The notes under the pieces were generated by a model that was given only the letters and a program-made list of their open reading frames with translations, made no database searches and was not told the origin of the DNA. This document shows, piece after piece, positions 28,222-40,928 of a stretch of 64,000 nucleotides of DNA. The position numbers and the translations under genes were made by a program. The DNA comes from Comamonadaceae bacterium (GTDB lineage Bacteria > Pseudomonadota > Gammaproteobacteria > Burkholderiales > Burkholderiaceae_C): NCBI GenBank assembly GCA_947447355.1, contig CANFJF010000003.1, positions 44,927-108,926 on the forward strand. The letters are read 5' to 3'. Within the stretch, counting starts at the first letter, position 1. The number at the start of each line of letters is the position of its first letter.

Positions 28222-30102
28222 TCAAGCGGCAGCGGCGCACACCCGCAGCACTTCTGCGCCATAGGCTTGCAACTTTTTCGCGCCCATGCCACTGATGCCT
28301 TCCAGGTCGCCCAAGCTTTGCGGATCTTGCTCTGCCAAGGCCCGCAGCGTGGCGTCATGAAAGATCACAAACGCTGGCAGATTGTGCTCGCGGGCCACTT
28401 CGGCACGCCAAGCTTTGAGCTTGCCCAAGCGCTCCATCGCCCCGGCGTTGAGGCTGGCTTCGGCCATCCCTTTGACCGAGGTTTTGACGCTGCGTTTCTT
28501 ACGATCGGCGCTGCCGCCCAGTGCTTGTTCACGCAGCATCACCGTCACTTCGCCGCGCAACACCGCCCGCGCGTCAGGCAACAACTGCAAGGTGCTGAAG
28601 GCTTCGCTGTCGACGCGCACCATGTTGTTGGCAATCAGCTGGCGCAGCACGCCGCGCCATTGCGTTTCGGCCAGTTCGGCACCAATGCCGAAAGTGCTGA
28701 GTTTGTTGTGCGCGTACTGCATGACTTTGTCAGTGACTTTGCCGCGCAAGATGTCCATGATGTGACCGGCGCCAAAACTGATGCCGCTGGCTTGCTGTAC
28801 GCGGTAAATGCAGCTCAACATCTTGCGCGCGGCGATGGTGGCGTCCCACACTGCCGGTGGGTTCAGGCAGTTGTCGCAATTGCCACAAGGTTGGCTGTCT
28901 TCACCAAAGTAACTCAGCAAACTGACCCGGCGGCAGCGCGTGTCTTCGGCCAGCGTCAGCAGCGCGTCGAGTTTGCCGCGCATGACTTGTTTGAATTCTT
29001 CACTGGCGACTTCGCTGGTGTCGATCATGCGGCGCTGGTTGACCACGTCTTGCAGGCCGTAGGCCATCCAGGCGTTGGCCGGCAAACCATCACGACCGGC
29101 CCGGCCAGTTTCTTGGTAGTAGCCTTCGATGTTTTTCGGCATATCGAGGTGCGCGACAAAGCGCACGTCAGGCTTGTCGATGCCCATGCCAAAGGCGATG
29201 GTGGCGACCATGACCATGGCGTCTTCACGCAGAAAGCGGTCTTGCCGTTGCTGGCGCACCGATGAATCCAGGCCAGCGTGATAGGCCATGGCTTTGAGGC
29301 CGGCGTCTTGCAGCATGTCGGCGATTTCTTCAACCCGTTTGCGCGACTGGCAGTAGACGATACCGGCCTCACCGGCATGCTCAGTTTCAATGAAGCGCAG
29401 CAGCTGCCGCGTCGGATCGGTCTTTTCAACAATCGTGTAGCGGATGTTGGGCCGGTCAAAACTGCTGACAAATTCGCGAGCGTCTTCGAGCTTCAGGCGC
29501 TCGATCATGTCTTGCCGTGTTAGTGCGTCGGCGGTGGCGGTGAGCGCCACCCGAGGCACGTCGGGAAAGGTTTCGTGCAACAAGCTCAGCGAGCGGTACT
29601 CAGGCCGAAAATCGTGGCCCCACTGGCTCACGCAATGCGCTTCATCAATCGCAAACAGGCTGAGTAGACCGCGCTCATGCAGCGAGCCCAGCAGGCCCTT
29701 CATGCGCGGTGTGTTGATGCGTTCAGGCGCCGCATAGAGCAGCGTGAGTTCGTTGCGCAGCAGCTGCTTTTCGAGCGCACTGCTTTCTTCTTGCGTCTGA
29801 GTCGAATTGAGAAAAGCCGCCGACACGCCCGCCTCGTGCAGCGCACCCACTTGGTCGTGCATCAACGCAATCAGCGGCGAGATGACGATCGTCACGCCGT
29901 GGCCGGCCTGCTGCCGCGCGATCGCGGGGATTTGATAGCAGAGAGATTTACCGCCGCCCGTGGGCATCAACACCAGCGCGTCACCGCCGTTCACCACGTG
30001 GTTCACGATGTCTTCTTGCGGGCCGCGAAAGCTGCTGTAGCCAAACACGTCGCTCAGGATGCTCAGCGGCGACGGGTCGGTAGAAAGTGCGTTAGAAGGC
30101 AA
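28222..30102 (-). CDS. recQ: ATP-dependent DNA helicase RecQ
   Basis: 3'-5' helicase of DNA repair and recombination, 626 residues. The DEAH-type motor has Walker [13 protein letters not shown] (about residues 45-56), [19 protein letters not shown], and motif [15 protein letters not shown]. The RQC domain has the zinc cysteines in [21 protein letters not shown]. The HRDC domain fills the C-terminal 75 residues ([25 protein letters not shown]). Translation appears to start at TTG 30102. It is followed upstream on the same strand by the rhodanese gene with a 24-base gap. Confidence 0.95.
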   Translation of the reverse strand: MPSNALSTDPSPLSILSDVFGYSSFRGPQEDIVNHVVNGGDALVLMPTGGGKSLCYQIPAIARQQAGHGVTIVISPLIALMHDQVGALHEAGVSAAFLNSTQTQEESSALEKQLLRNELTLLYAAPERINTPRMKGLLGSLHERGLLSLFAIDEAHCVSQWGHDFRPEYRSLSLLHETFPDVPRVALTATADALTRQDMIERLKLEDAREFVSSFDRPNIRYTIVEKTDPTRQLLRFIETEHAGEAGIVYCQSRKRVEEIADMLQDAGLKAMAYHAGLDSSVRQQRQDRFLREDAMVMVATIAFGMGIDKPDVRFVAHLDMPKNIEGYYQETGRAGRDGLPANAWMAYGLQDVVNQRRMIDTSEVASEEFKQVMRGKLDALLTLAEDTRCRRVSLLSYFGEDSQPCGNCDNCLNPPAVWDATIAARKMLSCIYRVQQASGISFGAGHIMDILRGKVTDKVMQYAHNKLSTFGIGAELAETQWRGVLRQLIANNMVRVDSEAFSTLQLLPDARAVLRGEVTVMLREQALGGSADRKKRSVKTSVKGMAEASLNAGAMERLGKLKAWRAEVAREHNLPAFVIFHDATLRALAEQDPQSLGDLEGISGMGAKKLQAYGAEVLRVCAAAA

Positions 30103-30126
30103 AAAATATCCAGTGTTCAGGGGGCG

Positions 30127-30519
30127 CTACATCTGTTCCCAGGGCAAGCCGGCAAAGCGCCAGCCAGACAGCGTCGAGCGGCGAAATTGATCATCCAGCT
30201 CGCCTTCAAAGCCATTCAGCACATGCGCCACGTTGTCGAAGCCAGCGGCCTCCAGGGCTGCACCGGCATCCCGCGTGCGTTGGCCAGATCGGCAAATCAG
30301 CAGTACGCTTTGATGCTTGTCTTGCGCCTCCCGGGCCACAGCTTCGGCAAAGGCAACAGGGTCAGGGGTCAGGTCGGGGTATTCGTACCAGGGGACGTTG
30401 ACAACGCCCGGCGGTCGACCGACATACATCGATTCAATTTCCATGCGCACGTCGATGAACAGGGTGTCAGGTTCCTGCTGCAGGTGAGTCCAGGCGTCGA
30501 GGGGTTTCAGATTTTTCAT
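30127..30519 (-). CDS. Single-domain rhodanese-like sulfurtransferase
   Basis: 130 residues, one rhodanese domain. The active-site loop is CRSGQRT, with the catalytic cysteine, in VLLICRSGQRTRDAGAAL. Other family features are FIDVRMEIESMYVGRPPGVVNVPW near the N terminus and the C-terminal GFEGELDDQFRRSTLSGWRFAGLPWEQ. Translation from ATG 30519 is assumed; an in-frame TTG at 30534 lies right beside a GGAGG. It is upstream of recQ on the same strand. Single-domain rhodaneses handle persulfide sulfur; the partner is not identifiable. Confidence 0.88.
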   Translation of the reverse strand: MKNLKPLDAWTHLQQEPDTLFIDVRMEIESMYVGRPPGVVNVPWYEYPDLTPDPVAFAEAVAREAQDKHQSVLLICRSGQRTRDAGAALEAAGFDNVAHVLNGFEGELDDQFRRSTLSGWRFAGLPWEQM

Positions 30520-30612
30520 AGTCAGATCAGGCAATCCTCCTATTGTCGGGGCAAGACGGGTTCACCCGCCCTCTCACGTTTATTTGACGACCGTTTGTTG
30601 CGCTTCGTCAGC

Positions 30613-30643
30613 TTGCACAAGGGGTTTGTCGGCTTTCTACAAT
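30613..30643 (+). promoter_or_regulatory. Putative metH1 promoter
   Basis: TTGCAC (30613-30618) and TACAAT (30638-30643) are spaced 19 bases apart. The metH1 ATG at 30651 is only 7 bases beyond the -10 element and has no Shine-Dalgarno, so the transcript may be leaderless. Confidence 0.45.
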
Positions 30644-30650
30644 AGCCGTC

Positions 30651-31697
30651 ATGAAAGTCTTTAACTACACCCGCGGTCAGGCCTTGCCCGCCATTCTTGA
30701 TAAACGCATCGCTATTCTTGACGGCGCGATGGGAACCATGATCCAGCGCTTCAAGCTGAATGAAGCGCAGTACCGTGGCGAGCGGTTCAAGGATTTTCAC
30801 AAAGACGTCAAGGGCAACAACGAGCTCTTGAGCCTGACCCGCCCCGACGTGATTCAGGACATTCACGAAGGCTATCTTGCGGCGGGCGCCGACATGATCG
30901 AGACCAACACCTTTGGTGCCACCACCGTGGCCCAGGCCGACTACGACATGGCGGAGTTGGCGATTGAGATGAACTACGAATCAGCGCGCATTGCCCGCGC
31001 CGCCTGTGACAAATATTCAACCCCCGACAAACCGCGTTTTGTCGTTGGCGCCCTCGGCCCGACCCCCAAAACCGCCAGCATCAGCCCCGATGTGAATGAC
31101 CCCGGGGCCCGCAACACCAGCTTTGAAGAACTGCGCAAAGCCTATTACGAGCAAACCGAAGCACTGGTCAAAGGCGGCAGCGATGTGTTGCTGGTCGAAA
31201 CCATCTTTGACACGCTCAACGCCAAGGCCGCGCTGTTTGCGATTGACGAGTACTTTGACAACTCTGGCGAGCGTTTGCCGCTGATCATCAGCGGCACCGT
31301 GACCGATGCGTCGGGCCGGATTTTGAGCGGCCAGACCGTGACGGCTTTCTGGCACAGCGTACGCCACGCTCAGCCGCTGGCCATCGGCTTGAACTGCGCT
31401 TTAGGCGCCACGCTCATGCGGCCCTACATTCAGGAACTGGCCCGCGTCGCTGGCGACACTTACATCAGCTGCTACCCGAACGCCGGCTTGCCCAACCCCA
31501 TGAGCGACACCGGCTTTGACGAAACGCCCGACGTCACCAGCCGCCTGCTGCGCGAGTTCGCGCAAGAAGGCTTGGTCAACATCGTCGGAGGCTGCTGCGG
31601 CACCACGCCCGAGCACATTGGGGCGATTCACCAAGCTGTCGCGCCGCTAGGCCCGCGGACATTGACATCAGGCGGGTTCTACAAAGAGGCGGCTTGA
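30651..31697 (+). CDS. metH1: Methionine synthase, homocysteine-binding subunit (MetH N-terminal module)
   Basis: 348 residues corresponding to the first module of E. coli MetH. It starts [23 protein letters not shown], the usual N terminus of the homocysteine S-methyltransferase domain. The zinc cysteines are in IGLNCALGA and [13 protein letters not shown]. The remaining modules (folate, cobalamin, activation) are in a separate gene 0.4 kb downstream. Such split MetH is common in Betaproteobacteria. The stop overlaps the start of a small lipoprotein gene. Confidence 0.94.
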   Translation: MKVFNYTRGQALPAILDKRIAILDGAMGTMIQRFKLNEAQYRGERFKDFHKDVKGNNELLSLTRPDVIQDIHEGYLAAGADMIETNTFGATTVAQADYDMAELAIEMNYESARIARAACDKYSTPDKPRFVVGALGPTPKTASISPDVNDPGARNTSFEELRKAYYEQTEALVKGGSDVLLVETIFDTLNAKAALFAIDEYFDNSGERLPLIISGTVTDASGRILSGQTVTAFWHSVRHAQPLAIGLNCALGATLMRPYIQELARVAGDTYISCYPNAGLPNPMSDTGFDETPDVTSRLLREFAQEGLVNIVGGCCGTTPEHIGAIHQAVAPLGPRTLTSGGFYKEAA

Positions 31698-31972
31698 CGC
31701 TCTGGCGATGCCTGCTGCTGGCTGCAGCCATCCTGCTGCTGGCTTGCGGTCAAAAACCGCCGTCCTGGGACGTTTTGTTGTCCGGAAAAATCACCGGCCA
31801 GTACCCGGACTACAGCGTGACCGTCACCGAACCGGGGCAATTGAGCGTCCAGCGCCCCGGCATGCCGACGCAAATGGTCAGCGTCGAGCCGATCGCCCAG
31901 CACTGCCTGCGCGGACCGCGTGATTGCGGCTATGCAGTCGAACAGATGCTGTTGCTGCTGCGTGATCCCTGA
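31694..31972 (+). CDS. Small hypothetical lipoprotein
   Basis: 92 residues starting at TTG 31694 within the metH1 stop (TTGA overlap). The N terminus [19 protein letters not shown] is a signal peptide with lipobox LLAC, so a lipid-anchored product of about 74 residues is expected. The mature part has two cysteines in [12 protein letters not shown]. No family is recognised. It sits between the two methionine synthase genes, upstream of the SAH riboswitch. Confidence 0.65.
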   Translation: MTLWRCLLLAAAILLLACGQKPPSWDVLLSGKITGQYPDYSVTVTEPGQLSVQRPGMPTQMVSVEPIAQHCLRGPRDCGYAVEQMLLLLRDP

Positions 31973-32000
31973 GGCGTAGACCGGTTAAAATAAGCGCCTT

Positions 32001-32070
32001 CCCAAGGAGCGTTGCAGCGAAACCCACGTTTCGTCAGGCTTGGGAGCAGATTCCCGCAACCACGCTCACC
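32001..32070 (+). ncRNA. S-adenosylhomocysteine (SAH) riboswitch
   Basis: The segment matches the SAH riboswitch architecture and conserved bases. P1 is CCCAAG (32001-32006) with CTTGGG (32039-32044). The conserved GAGCGTTGC follows P1. P2 is GCGAAAC/GTTTCGT with a short loop, then the conserved TCAGGCT. The pseudoknot pairs GAGCG and TTG (32007-32014) with CAAC and CGCTC (32058-32067), ending in the conserved CTCACC. Known SAH riboswitches precede ahcY, metF and metH genes and turn expression on when SAH accumulates. Here it leads directly into metH2. Confidence 0.93.
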
Positions 32071-32086
32071 TTTGTCCCAAGGTGAG
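32065..32086 (+). promoter_or_regulatory. Anti-Shine-Dalgarno hairpin of the SAH riboswitch expression platform
   Basis: CTCACCTT (32065-32072) is the exact complement of AAGGTGAG (32079-32086), which is the metH2 Shine-Dalgarno sequence, with a 6-base loop. The first three bases of the left arm also belong to the riboswitch pseudoknot. SAH-bound aptamer and Shine-Dalgarno sequestration are therefore mutually exclusive, which fits translational ON control. Confidence 0.8.
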
Positions 32087-32089
32087 TCC

Positions 32090-34972
<2,883 letters not shown>

Positions 34973-34979
34973 GCTTTTG

Positions 34980-35267
34980 ATGAGTCGACTCGGCCTGACC
35001 CGCGACAAGATCTACAAGACCATCGCCCGCCAATTGCACGGCGAGGTGCCGTGCTGGGTCTGCGGCGAGCATGTGTTGCACCCGGCGGCCACGCTGGAAC
35101 ACATCCAGCCTTTGAGCGAAGGCGGCAACTCGCACCAAGAGAACCTAGCCATCAGCCACGAGGTCTGCAACGGTCAGCGCCATGCCTTGGGTGCCGTGCC
35201 AGTGGCCGATGATGCACCGGGGCAGGTGGCGCGGCGCATTCATCAGCGGCTCAAAGCAAGCCTCTGA
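34980..35267 (+). CDS. HNH endonuclease domain protein
   Basis: 95 residues from ATG 34980 (TTG 34977 is also in frame). A CWVCG cysteine pair at about residue 26 is followed by LEHIQPLSEGGNSHQENLAISHEVCNGQRH, which has the His and Asn residues and a further cysteine expected of a small zinc-stabilised HNH nuclease. It starts 8 bases after the metH2 stop and is likely in the same transcript. The role is unknown; small stand-alone HNH proteins are often of unclear function. Confidence 0.75.
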   Translation: MSRLGLTRDKIYKTIARQLHGEVPCWVCGEHVLHPAATLEHIQPLSEGGNSHQENLAISHEVCNGQRHALGAVPVADDAPGQVARRIHQRLKASL

Positions 35268-35278
35268 TCACAGCCGTT

Positions 35279-36811
35279 TCAAACCCCTTTCAAGGCCCGC
35301 CGGTATTGCACCGCTTCGGCCACATGGCCGACATCGACTTTCGAGGCACCGGCCAAATCGGCGATGGTGCGGGCCACTTTCAAACAGCGGTGAATGCTGC
35401 GGCCTGACCAGCCGAGCCGGCTGGCTGCCGTGTTGAGAAAGGTGGCCGCTGCCGTTTCCAGTTGGCACTGCGCGTCGATGGCTTGGCCTTCCAGCGCTTG
35501 GTTGGCGCTGCCTTGCCGGCTGACGGCGCGCTCCCGCGCGCCGACCACGCGTTGTCGAATGCTGGCCGTGCCTTCGCCGGCAGGCGCATTGATGAGTTCG
35601 TGGGCCGCCAGCGCACCCACTTCTACATGCAGGTCAATCCGGTCGATCAAAGGGCCGCTGAGCTTGCCCTGGTAGCGCGCCACTTGTTCGGGCGAGCAGC
35701 GGCAGGCGCGCAAGCTGGAGCCGAGGTAGCCGCAAGGGCAAGGGTTCATCGCGGCAATGAGTTGAAAGCGCGCCGGAAATTCAGCCCGCTGTGCCGCCCG
35801 GGCAATCGTGATGCAACCGGTCTCCAGCGGTTCACGCAGGGCTTCTAGGGCGGCTCTGGGAAATTCGGGCAACTCGTCTAAAAACAGCACCCCGCAGTGC
35901 GCCAGCGATATTTCGCCGGGCCGCGGTGGCGAGCCGCCGCCGACCAAGGCCACTGCGCTGGCGGTGTGGTGCGGCGAGCAAGTCGGGCGCACGGCCCAGC
36001 GGTCCAGCGTGAAGCGGCCGCCAAGCGAGGCGATGGCTGCGCTCTCCAACGCTTCTTGCGTGGTCATCGCCGGCAGCAAACCCGCAAAGCGTTGCGCCAA
36101 CATCGACTTTCCGGAGCCGGGTGCGCCCATTAAAAGTAGTGAATGGCCACCTGCCGCAGCGATCTCTAACGCGCGCTTGGCAGCGGCCTGGCCTTTCACA
36201 TCTGCCAAGTCGGAGTAGTGCGCTTCACCGGGTTTGTCGGTGGTGGCAACGCGAACCCAGCCGTCGTCGGCTTCAGGCGGCACATCGCCGGGTAAAAACT
36301 GTTTGGCCACGTCGAGCAGATGCAGCGCGCGGTAAATCCGCACATCCGGCACCAAGGCGGCTTCTTGTGCGCTGCCTTCGGGCAATACCAGTTGGGCCCG
36401 TTGACTGCCAGCCTCTGATGCCAAGGCCAGGCTCATGGCCAGTGCGCCGCGCACTGGCCGTAAGTCACCGCCCAAAGACAACTCACCCGCGAACTCATAA
36501 CCGCTGAGTTTGCTGGCGTCGAGCTGGCCACTGGCGGCCAAGATGCCGAGTGCAATCGGCAGGTCAAAGCGGCCGGAATCTTTCGGCAAATCAGCCGGCG
36601 CCAAGTTCACGGTGATGCGCTTGTTGCCCGGAAACTCCAAGCCGCTGTTTTGAATGGCTGAGCGAACCCGCTCGCGCGCTTCTTTCACCTCGGTGTCGGC
36701 CAGACCGACCAGCGTGAAGCTCGGCAGCCCGTTGGCCAGATGCACTTCTACGATGACGGGCTTGGCTTGCAGACCCAAAAGCGCTCGGCTATGCACTAAA
36801 GAAAGGCTCAT
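35279..36811 (-). CDS. comM: YifB/ComM family Mg-chelatase-like AAA+ ATPase
   Basis: 510 residues starting at ATG 36811 (MSLSLVHSRALLGLQAKPVIVEVHLANGLPSF, the standard ComM N terminus). The N-terminal ChlI/Lon-protease-like fold is followed by the AAA+ core with GAPGSGKSML Walker A, GVLFLDELPEF Walker B and a zinc-like cluster in MNPCPCGYLGSSLRACRCS, and a C-terminal Mg-chelatase lid. ComM is a branch-migration helicase that helps integrate DNA during natural transformation. Its 5' end shares a 202-bp divergent region with the nitrogen-regulated torF-glnK-amtB genes. Confidence 0.93.
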   Translation of the reverse strand: MSLSLVHSRALLGLQAKPVIVEVHLANGLPSFTLVGLADTEVKEARERVRSAIQNSGLEFPGNKRITVNLAPADLPKDSGRFDLPIALGILAASGQLDASKLSGYEFAGELSLGGDLRPVRGALAMSLALASEAGSQRAQLVLPEGSAQEAALVPDVRIYRALHLLDVAKQFLPGDVPPEADDGWVRVATTDKPGEAHYSDLADVKGQAAAKRALEIAAAGGHSLLLMGAPGSGKSMLAQRFAGLLPAMTTQEALESAAIASLGGRFTLDRWAVRPTCSPHHTASAVALVGGGSPPRPGEISLAHCGVLFLDELPEFPRAALEALREPLETGCITIARAAQRAEFPARFQLIAAMNPCPCGYLGSSLRACRCSPEQVARYQGKLSGPLIDRIDLHVEVGALAAHELINAPAGEGTASIRQRVVGARERAVSRQGSANQALEGQAIDAQCQLETAAATFLNTAASRLGWSGRSIHRCLKVARTIADLAGASKVDVGHVAEAVQYRRALKGV

Positions 36812-36857
36812 GATGAGGTCGACTCCTTGGTGCGCACCAAATGAGCGCGTCTCTGGG

Positions 36858-36874
36858 TGCACGCCTTTGGTGCC
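36858..36874. promoter_or_regulatory. NtrC-like binding site
   Basis: TGCACG-CCTTT-GGTGCC matches the NtrC consensus TGCACC-N5-GGTGCA at 10 of 12 arm positions, and the mismatches are symmetric ends. It lies about 100-115 bases upstream of the predicted transcription start from the sigma-54 promoter, the distance usual for NtrC enhancers. A perfect palindrome TTGGTGCGCACCAA (36827-36840) lies 33 bases further up, centre to centre. Confidence 0.65.
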
Positions 36875-36953
36875 AAAAGATGAAAGGGACTTAAGTGCAT
36901 AAATGCCGAGCTTAAATTCAAAGACTGTACATCTTAAGAATTCATTTAAGTTC

Positions 36954-36969
36954 TGGCACACAAAATGCT
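36954..36969 (+). promoter_or_regulatory. Sigma-54 promoter for torF-glnK-amtB
   Basis: TGGCACACAAAATGCT has the -24 GG and -12 GC separated by exactly 10 bases and matches TGGCAC-N5-TTGCT with one change (A for the first T). Transcription would start near 36980, giving a 33-base leader with a GGAG Shine-Dalgarno before torF. Confidence 0.82.
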
Positions 36970-37013
36970 ATCGGAGTTGAGTACCCATAATTTTTCACCA
37001 CTCGGAGATTTTC

Positions 37014-38191
<1,178 letters not shown>

Positions 38192-38224
38192 GACTCAGAC
38201 TCCACCTAAAAAGAGAACATTGTC

Positions 38225-39760
38225 ATGAAAAAACTACTTGCCAGCCTTGCCCTCGGGTTGAGTTTGCTGACCTCCGGTGTTGCCGTTATGGCACAAGCTC
38301 CGGCGGCCGCCCCTGCCGCAACTTCGGTTGCTGCGCCTGCTGAAGCCAAACCGGCTGCTGCTGCCGCTACAGCGCCTGCCGCAGCGGTTGCTGCACCCGC
38401 TGAAGCTGCTGCAGCACCGGCTCTCGTTCCGAACAAAGGCGATACCGCCTGGATGATGACTTCGACGATTTTGGTCATTTTGATGGTCGTCCCTGGCCTT
38501 GCGCTGTTTTACGGCGGCTTGGTTCGCAGCAAAAACATGCTGTCCGTGCTCATGCAAGTCATGGTCACTTTCTCCTTGATCGTCGTGCTGTGGTTTATCT
38601 ATGGCTACAGCTTGGCGTTCACTGAGGGCAATGCCTACTTCGGTGGCTTTGACCGACTCTTCATGGCCGGCATCTGGGACAACGCGGCTGGTACGTTTGC
38701 GAACGCAGCGACTTTCAGCAAAGGTGTCGTTCTGCCTGAAATCGTCTTCGCTGCTTTCCAAGCCACGTTCGCCGGTATCACTTGCGCACTCATCGTCGGC
38801 GCCTTTGCCGAACGCATGAAGTTCTCAGCTGTGCTGTTGTTCATGGCCATCTGGTTCACCTTCAGCTACGCTCCAATCGCTCACATGGTGTGGTTCTGGA
38901 TGGGTCCTGATGCCTACACGGGCAAAGAAGTGGTCGACGCGATGAACGCCAAGGGTGGCTATCTCTGGCAGTCGGGTGCGTTGGACTTCGCGGGCGGCAC
39001 GGTGGTGCACATCAACGCCGCTGTGGCCGGTCTGGTTGGTGCCTACATGGTTGGCAAGCGTATTGGTTACGGCAAAGAAGCCATGGCGCCTCACAGCCTG
39101 ACATTGACGATGGTCGGTTCTGCCCTGCTGTGGGTCGGCTGGTTCGGCTTCAACGCCGGCTCGGCACTCGAAGCCAACGGCTTCGCAGCATTGGCCTTCA
39201 TCAACACGCTCGGTGCTACGGCAGCGGCTGTGTTGGCTTGGTGTGTCGGTGAAGCGCTGATGCGCGGCAAGGCATCTATGTTGGGTGCAGCCTCTGGTGC
39301 GGTGGCTGGTCTGGTGGCGATCACGCCAGCAGCCGGCAACGTCGGTATCGGCGGTGGTTTGATCATCGGTTTCATCGCTGGTTTCGCCTGCCTCTGGGGT
39401 GTCAATGGCCTGAAGAAAATGCTCGGTGCTGACGATTCGCTGGACGTCTTCGGCGTGCACGGTATCGGCGGTATCTTGGGTGCGCTGCTCACCGGTGTCT
39501 TCAATTCGCCAAGCCTCGGCGGCCCTGGCTTCGTGGCTGACTGGGTCACTGCCACCGGCGTGACCGCTGCTGACTACTCGATCGTGTCGCAAGTGTGGAT
39601 CCAGGCCAAGGCCGTGTTCATCACTGTCGTCTGGTCAGGTGTGGTGTCCTTCGTCGCCTACAAAGTGGTTGACTTGACCATCGGTCTGCGCGTCTCTGAA
39701 GAAGACGAGCGCGAAGGTCTGGACATCACGTCACACGGTGAAACAGCCTACAACCGTTGA
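38225..39760 (+). CDS. amtB: Ammonium transporter AmtB
   Basis: 511 residues. A signal peptide (MKKLLASLALGLSLLTSGVAVMAQ) and an Ala/Pro-rich periplasmic linker of about 45 residues precede the 11-helix ammonium channel. WLALFYGGLVRSKN-type sequence (here GLALFYGGLVRSKNMLSVLMQ), the pore histidines in APIAHMVWFW (about residue 219) and VFGVHGIGGILGALLTG (about residue 412) are conserved. Signal sequence plus Ala-rich linker is common in betaproteobacterial AmtB. It follows glnK by 33 bases and ends before a strong terminator. Confidence 0.96.
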   Translation: MKKLLASLALGLSLLTSGVAVMAQAPAAAPAATSVAAPAEAKPAAAAATAPAAAVAAPAEAAAAPALVPNKGDTAWMMTSTILVILMVVPGLALFYGGLVRSKNMLSVLMQVMVTFSLIVVLWFIYGYSLAFTEGNAYFGGFDRLFMAGIWDNAAGTFANAATFSKGVVLPEIVFAAFQATFAGITCALIVGAFAERMKFSAVLLFMAIWFTFSYAPIAHMVWFWMGPDAYTGKEVVDAMNAKGGYLWQSGALDFAGGTVVHINAAVAGLVGAYMVGKRIGYGKEAMAPHSLTLTMVGSALLWVGWFGFNAGSALEANGFAALAFINTLGATAAAVLAWCVGEALMRGKASMLGAASGAVAGLVAITPAAGNVGIGGGLIIGFIAGFACLWGVNGLKKMLGADDSLDVFGVHGIGGILGALLTGVFNSPSLGGPGFVADWVTATGVTAADYSIVSQVWIQAKAVFITVVWSGVVSFVAYKVVDLTIGLRVSEEDEREGLDITSHGETAYNR

Positions 39761-39836
39761 TTGAAAAGTTGATTTGGACAACCGGAGAGCTGTCAGGGCT
39801 CGCCGGTTAATGGAAGAGAGTGTCTCCTTTGGATTT

Positions 39837-39873
39837 CAGCCCGCCAGCGCAAGTTGGCGGGCTGTTTTTTTTG
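39837..39873 (+). terminator. Strong intrinsic terminator after amtB
   Basis: CAGCCCGCCA and TGGCGGGCTG are perfect 10-base arms around an 8-base loop, followed by eight T residues. It closes the torF-glnK-amtB unit. Confidence 0.95.
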
Positions 39874-39952
39874 GCGCGAGAGGCTAATTTTGCCGCTACA
39901 GTTGAAACGCGCCGGGTTCTGCGGCCCGATTTTTTTACCCACCAAGGGCTTC

Positions 39953-40873
39953 ATGACCTGGCAAACCGTCGTTAACACGCCCATGCAACTCGGTGAATCG
40001 CCGTTTTGGCATCCCGCTGAAGGCCGGCTTTACTGGGTGGATATTCCGGCCAGGCAACTGCATCGGCTGCATGTCGCCAGTGGGGTGCAGCAAAGCTGGG
40101 CCATGCCGTCAGAGCCGGGTTGCATGGCGCCGGCGGAGTCTGGCGGCTTGGTGGTGGCACTGCGCAGCGGCATCTACCGTGCGAGCGAATGGGGTGGCGC
40201 GTTGGCGCTCATCGTGGCGGCACCGTATGACACGGCAAGCATGCGCTTTAACGACGGCAAAGCCGACCCAGAAGGACGGTTTTGGAGCGGCACGATTGAC
40301 GAGACACGCACGGCAGCCAACGCGCAGCTGTGGTCTCTCGATACCCGGGGTGGGATGCCGCACCTGAGTGCCAAAGTCAGCGGCGCGACCACCGGCAACG
40401 GCTTGGCTTGGTCGCCCGATGCAGGCATTTTGTATTGGACGGACACGCCTAGTCACAGCATTCGCGCCTGGGATTGGAACGCCACAGAGAACACCTTGGA
40501 ACGACCGCGCGTCTTCGCCAGTTGGCCGGGCAAACCGGCAGGCTGGCAAGCCGGCATGGACAACAACGGGGGCTATGGCGGCAGGCCTGATGGCGCAGCC
40601 GTCGATGTTGACGGCAACTACTGGGTCGCCATGTACGAAGGCGGGCGCATCCTGCAACTCTCGCCGGCCGGTGAGACGCTGGCCGACTGGCCACTGCCGG
40701 CACAGTGCCCAACCATGCCCTGCTTTGGCGGCGGCGACCTGAAAACACTCTACGTCACCACGGCCCTGCAGAACCGCCCGGTCACAGAATTGCAAACCTT
40801 TCCCGACTCAGGTTGCGTCTTCGCCATGCGTGTTGACGTGCCCGGCTTGCCAGTGAGTTTTTTCCGGGATTGA
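39953..40873 (+). CDS. SMP-30/gluconolactonase family lactonase
   Basis: 306 residues from ATG 39953, preceded by AAGGG. Six-bladed beta-propeller lactonase of the SMP-30/Gnl/LRE family. Expected metal-binding residues are seen in LGESPFWHPAEGRLYWVDIP (Glu), RFNDGKADPEGRFWSGT (Asn/Asp), GNGLAWSPDAGILYWTDT (Asn) and PDGAAVDVDGNYWVA (Asp). It probably hydrolyses an aldonolactone such as glucono-, arabino- or galactonolactone. It lies upstream of glcE, but a role in glycolate metabolism is not indicated. Confidence 0.9.
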   Translation: MTWQTVVNTPMQLGESPFWHPAEGRLYWVDIPARQLHRLHVASGVQQSWAMPSEPGCMAPAESGGLVVALRSGIYRASEWGGALALIVAAPYDTASMRFNDGKADPEGRFWSGTIDETRTAANAQLWSLDTRGGMPHLSAKVSGATTGNGLAWSPDAGILYWTDTPSHSIRAWDWNATENTLERPRVFASWPGKPAGWQAGMDNNGGYGGRPDGAAVDVDGNYWVAMYEGGRILQLSPAGETLADWPLPAQCPTMPCFGGGDLKTLYVTTALQNRPVTELQTFPDSGCVFAMRVDVPGLPVSFFRD

Positions 40874-40928
40874 GGGTCGGCTTACCATCGGGGATACCCC
40901 AGACATCGCGGAACACACGACAGACACC

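Noticed and set aside
28198..29265. 355-codon frame antisense to recQ and similar frames at 26395-27414 and 29677-30645
   Set aside because: All lie wholly opposite or across well-identified genes and lack Shine-Dalgarno and domain motifs.
32012..32089. N-terminal extension of the metH2 frame
   Set aside because: It would translate the SAH riboswitch; ATG 32090 has its own Shine-Dalgarno and fits the switch mechanism.
36827..36840. TTGGTGCGCACCAA as a second full NtrC site
   Set aside because: The half sites are in the reverse order to the NtrC consensus and the required left arm is absent, so it is reported only as a palindrome.
36954..36969. Sigma-70 promoter for torF
   Set aside because: No -35/-10 pair was found near the start; the sigma-54 element fits much better.
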